64,000 bases of DNA from Clostridium pasteurianum BC1 (GTDB lineage Bacteria; Bacillota; Clostridia; Clostridiales; Clostridiaceae): the NCBI RefSeq assembly GCF_000389635.1, contig NC_021182.1, positions 3,286,001 to 3,350,000 on the forward strand. Reading direction: 5' to 3'. Below the pieces are notes generated by a model. It was not told the DNA's origin. It did no database searches and was given only the letters and a program-made list of their open reading frames with translations. The position numbers were made by a program, and so were the translations under genes. This document shows positions 63,974 to 64,000 of the stretch, one piece after another (position 1 is the first letter of the stretch; each line of letters starts with the position of its first letter).

Positions 63974-64000
63974 TTAATTAGTTCGATCTAGTATCCTATT
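63974..64000 (-). CDS. Possible 3' end of an upstream phage gene
   Basis: Only one of the three minus-strand frames is open from the window edge: it reads NRILDRTN and stops at 63976-63974. A terminator follows. It may be the end of a tail gene, but eight residues are not enough to say. Confidence 0.3.
   Translation of the reverse strand, partial: NRILDRTN

Larger units (their letters stand above)
56494..64000. mobile_element. One end of a second prophage (continues beyond the window)
   Basis: On the minus strand, genes read tail protein, small protein, holin, endolysin and LL-H holin, the usual late order. A Cro/CI-type regulator, a toxin-like peptide and accessory genes lie near the end. 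The left edge coincides with the broken pilin gene. No integrase is visible, so it should be at the other end. Phage terminators match those in the decayed element at 9914-10106. Confidence 0.6.

Overview
The window is about 30% GC. Its Gram-positive ribosome-binding sites, sporulation and cell-wall genes, ferredoxin-fused EtfA, NifI-type PII proteins and SpoVB-like flippases fit a Clostridium sensu stricto chromosome, probably a metabolically versatile lineage like that of C. kluyveri or C. ljungdahlii. The species cannot be fixed from sequence alone. Most genes lie on the minus strand.

Layout. 1-9500: housekeeping and envelope genes (rubrerythrin-like protein, two MATE/MurJ-type flippases, an RluA pseudouridine synthase, an M20 amidohydrolase, a 703-residue FtsA-like actin ATPase). 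9640-17850: a decayed prophage mixed with host-like cargo. It has a broken terminase joined by deletion to the 3' end of a portal gene, a head-morphogenesis gene, a scaffold gene whose end runs into a terminator, and an integrase with a nonsense codon. A 20-bp direct repeat lies at each end. Inside are a frameshifted flavodoxin, an AhpD-like protein (these two share an operator-like motif), a cut-down glycosyltransferase and a Met/Pro-Asp/Tyr-Arg low-complexity protein. 17970-32400: polysaccharide deacetylase, UvrD-like helicase, nicotinate phosphoribosyltransferase with a HesB-like partner, patatin, and a nitrate/sulfonate-type ABC transporter whose binding-protein gene is separated from its partners by an unstable segment. 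32500-46330: DUF296 protein, MBL-fold hydrolase, NDP kinase, D-Ala-D-Ala carboxypeptidase, an orphan nifI1-nifI2 pair, a CPBP protease, a YhaN/YhaO (Rad50/Mre11-like) pair, DUF488 and PfpI proteins. 46330-56500: a repeat-rich 1.2-kb intergenic region, a DUF4397 protein, gltX, an electron-bifurcating lactate dehydrogenase module (GntR regulator, EtfB, EtfA, FAD subunit), prepilin peptidase and a beheaded type IV pilin gene. 56500-64000: one end of a second, better preserved prophage that runs off the window (tail protein, two holin-type proteins, GH25 endolysin, Cro/CI regulator, small toxin-like peptide and accessory genes).

A striking feature is the number of short non-coding dispersed repeats. 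Family 1 is about 160 bp, with terminal inverted repeats and a nested internal palindrome: six full or near-full copies plus three remnants, one supplying the etfB stop codon. Family 2 (100-170 bp) has four copies. A third repeat has two copies, and a separate 155-bp element has transposon-like ends. The best candidates for unusual biology are this repeat system, a prophage gene coding for a zinc-ribbon protein with an R-x4-H (HEPN-like) motif between tail genes, and the small hydrophobic peptide gene beside the prophage regulator.
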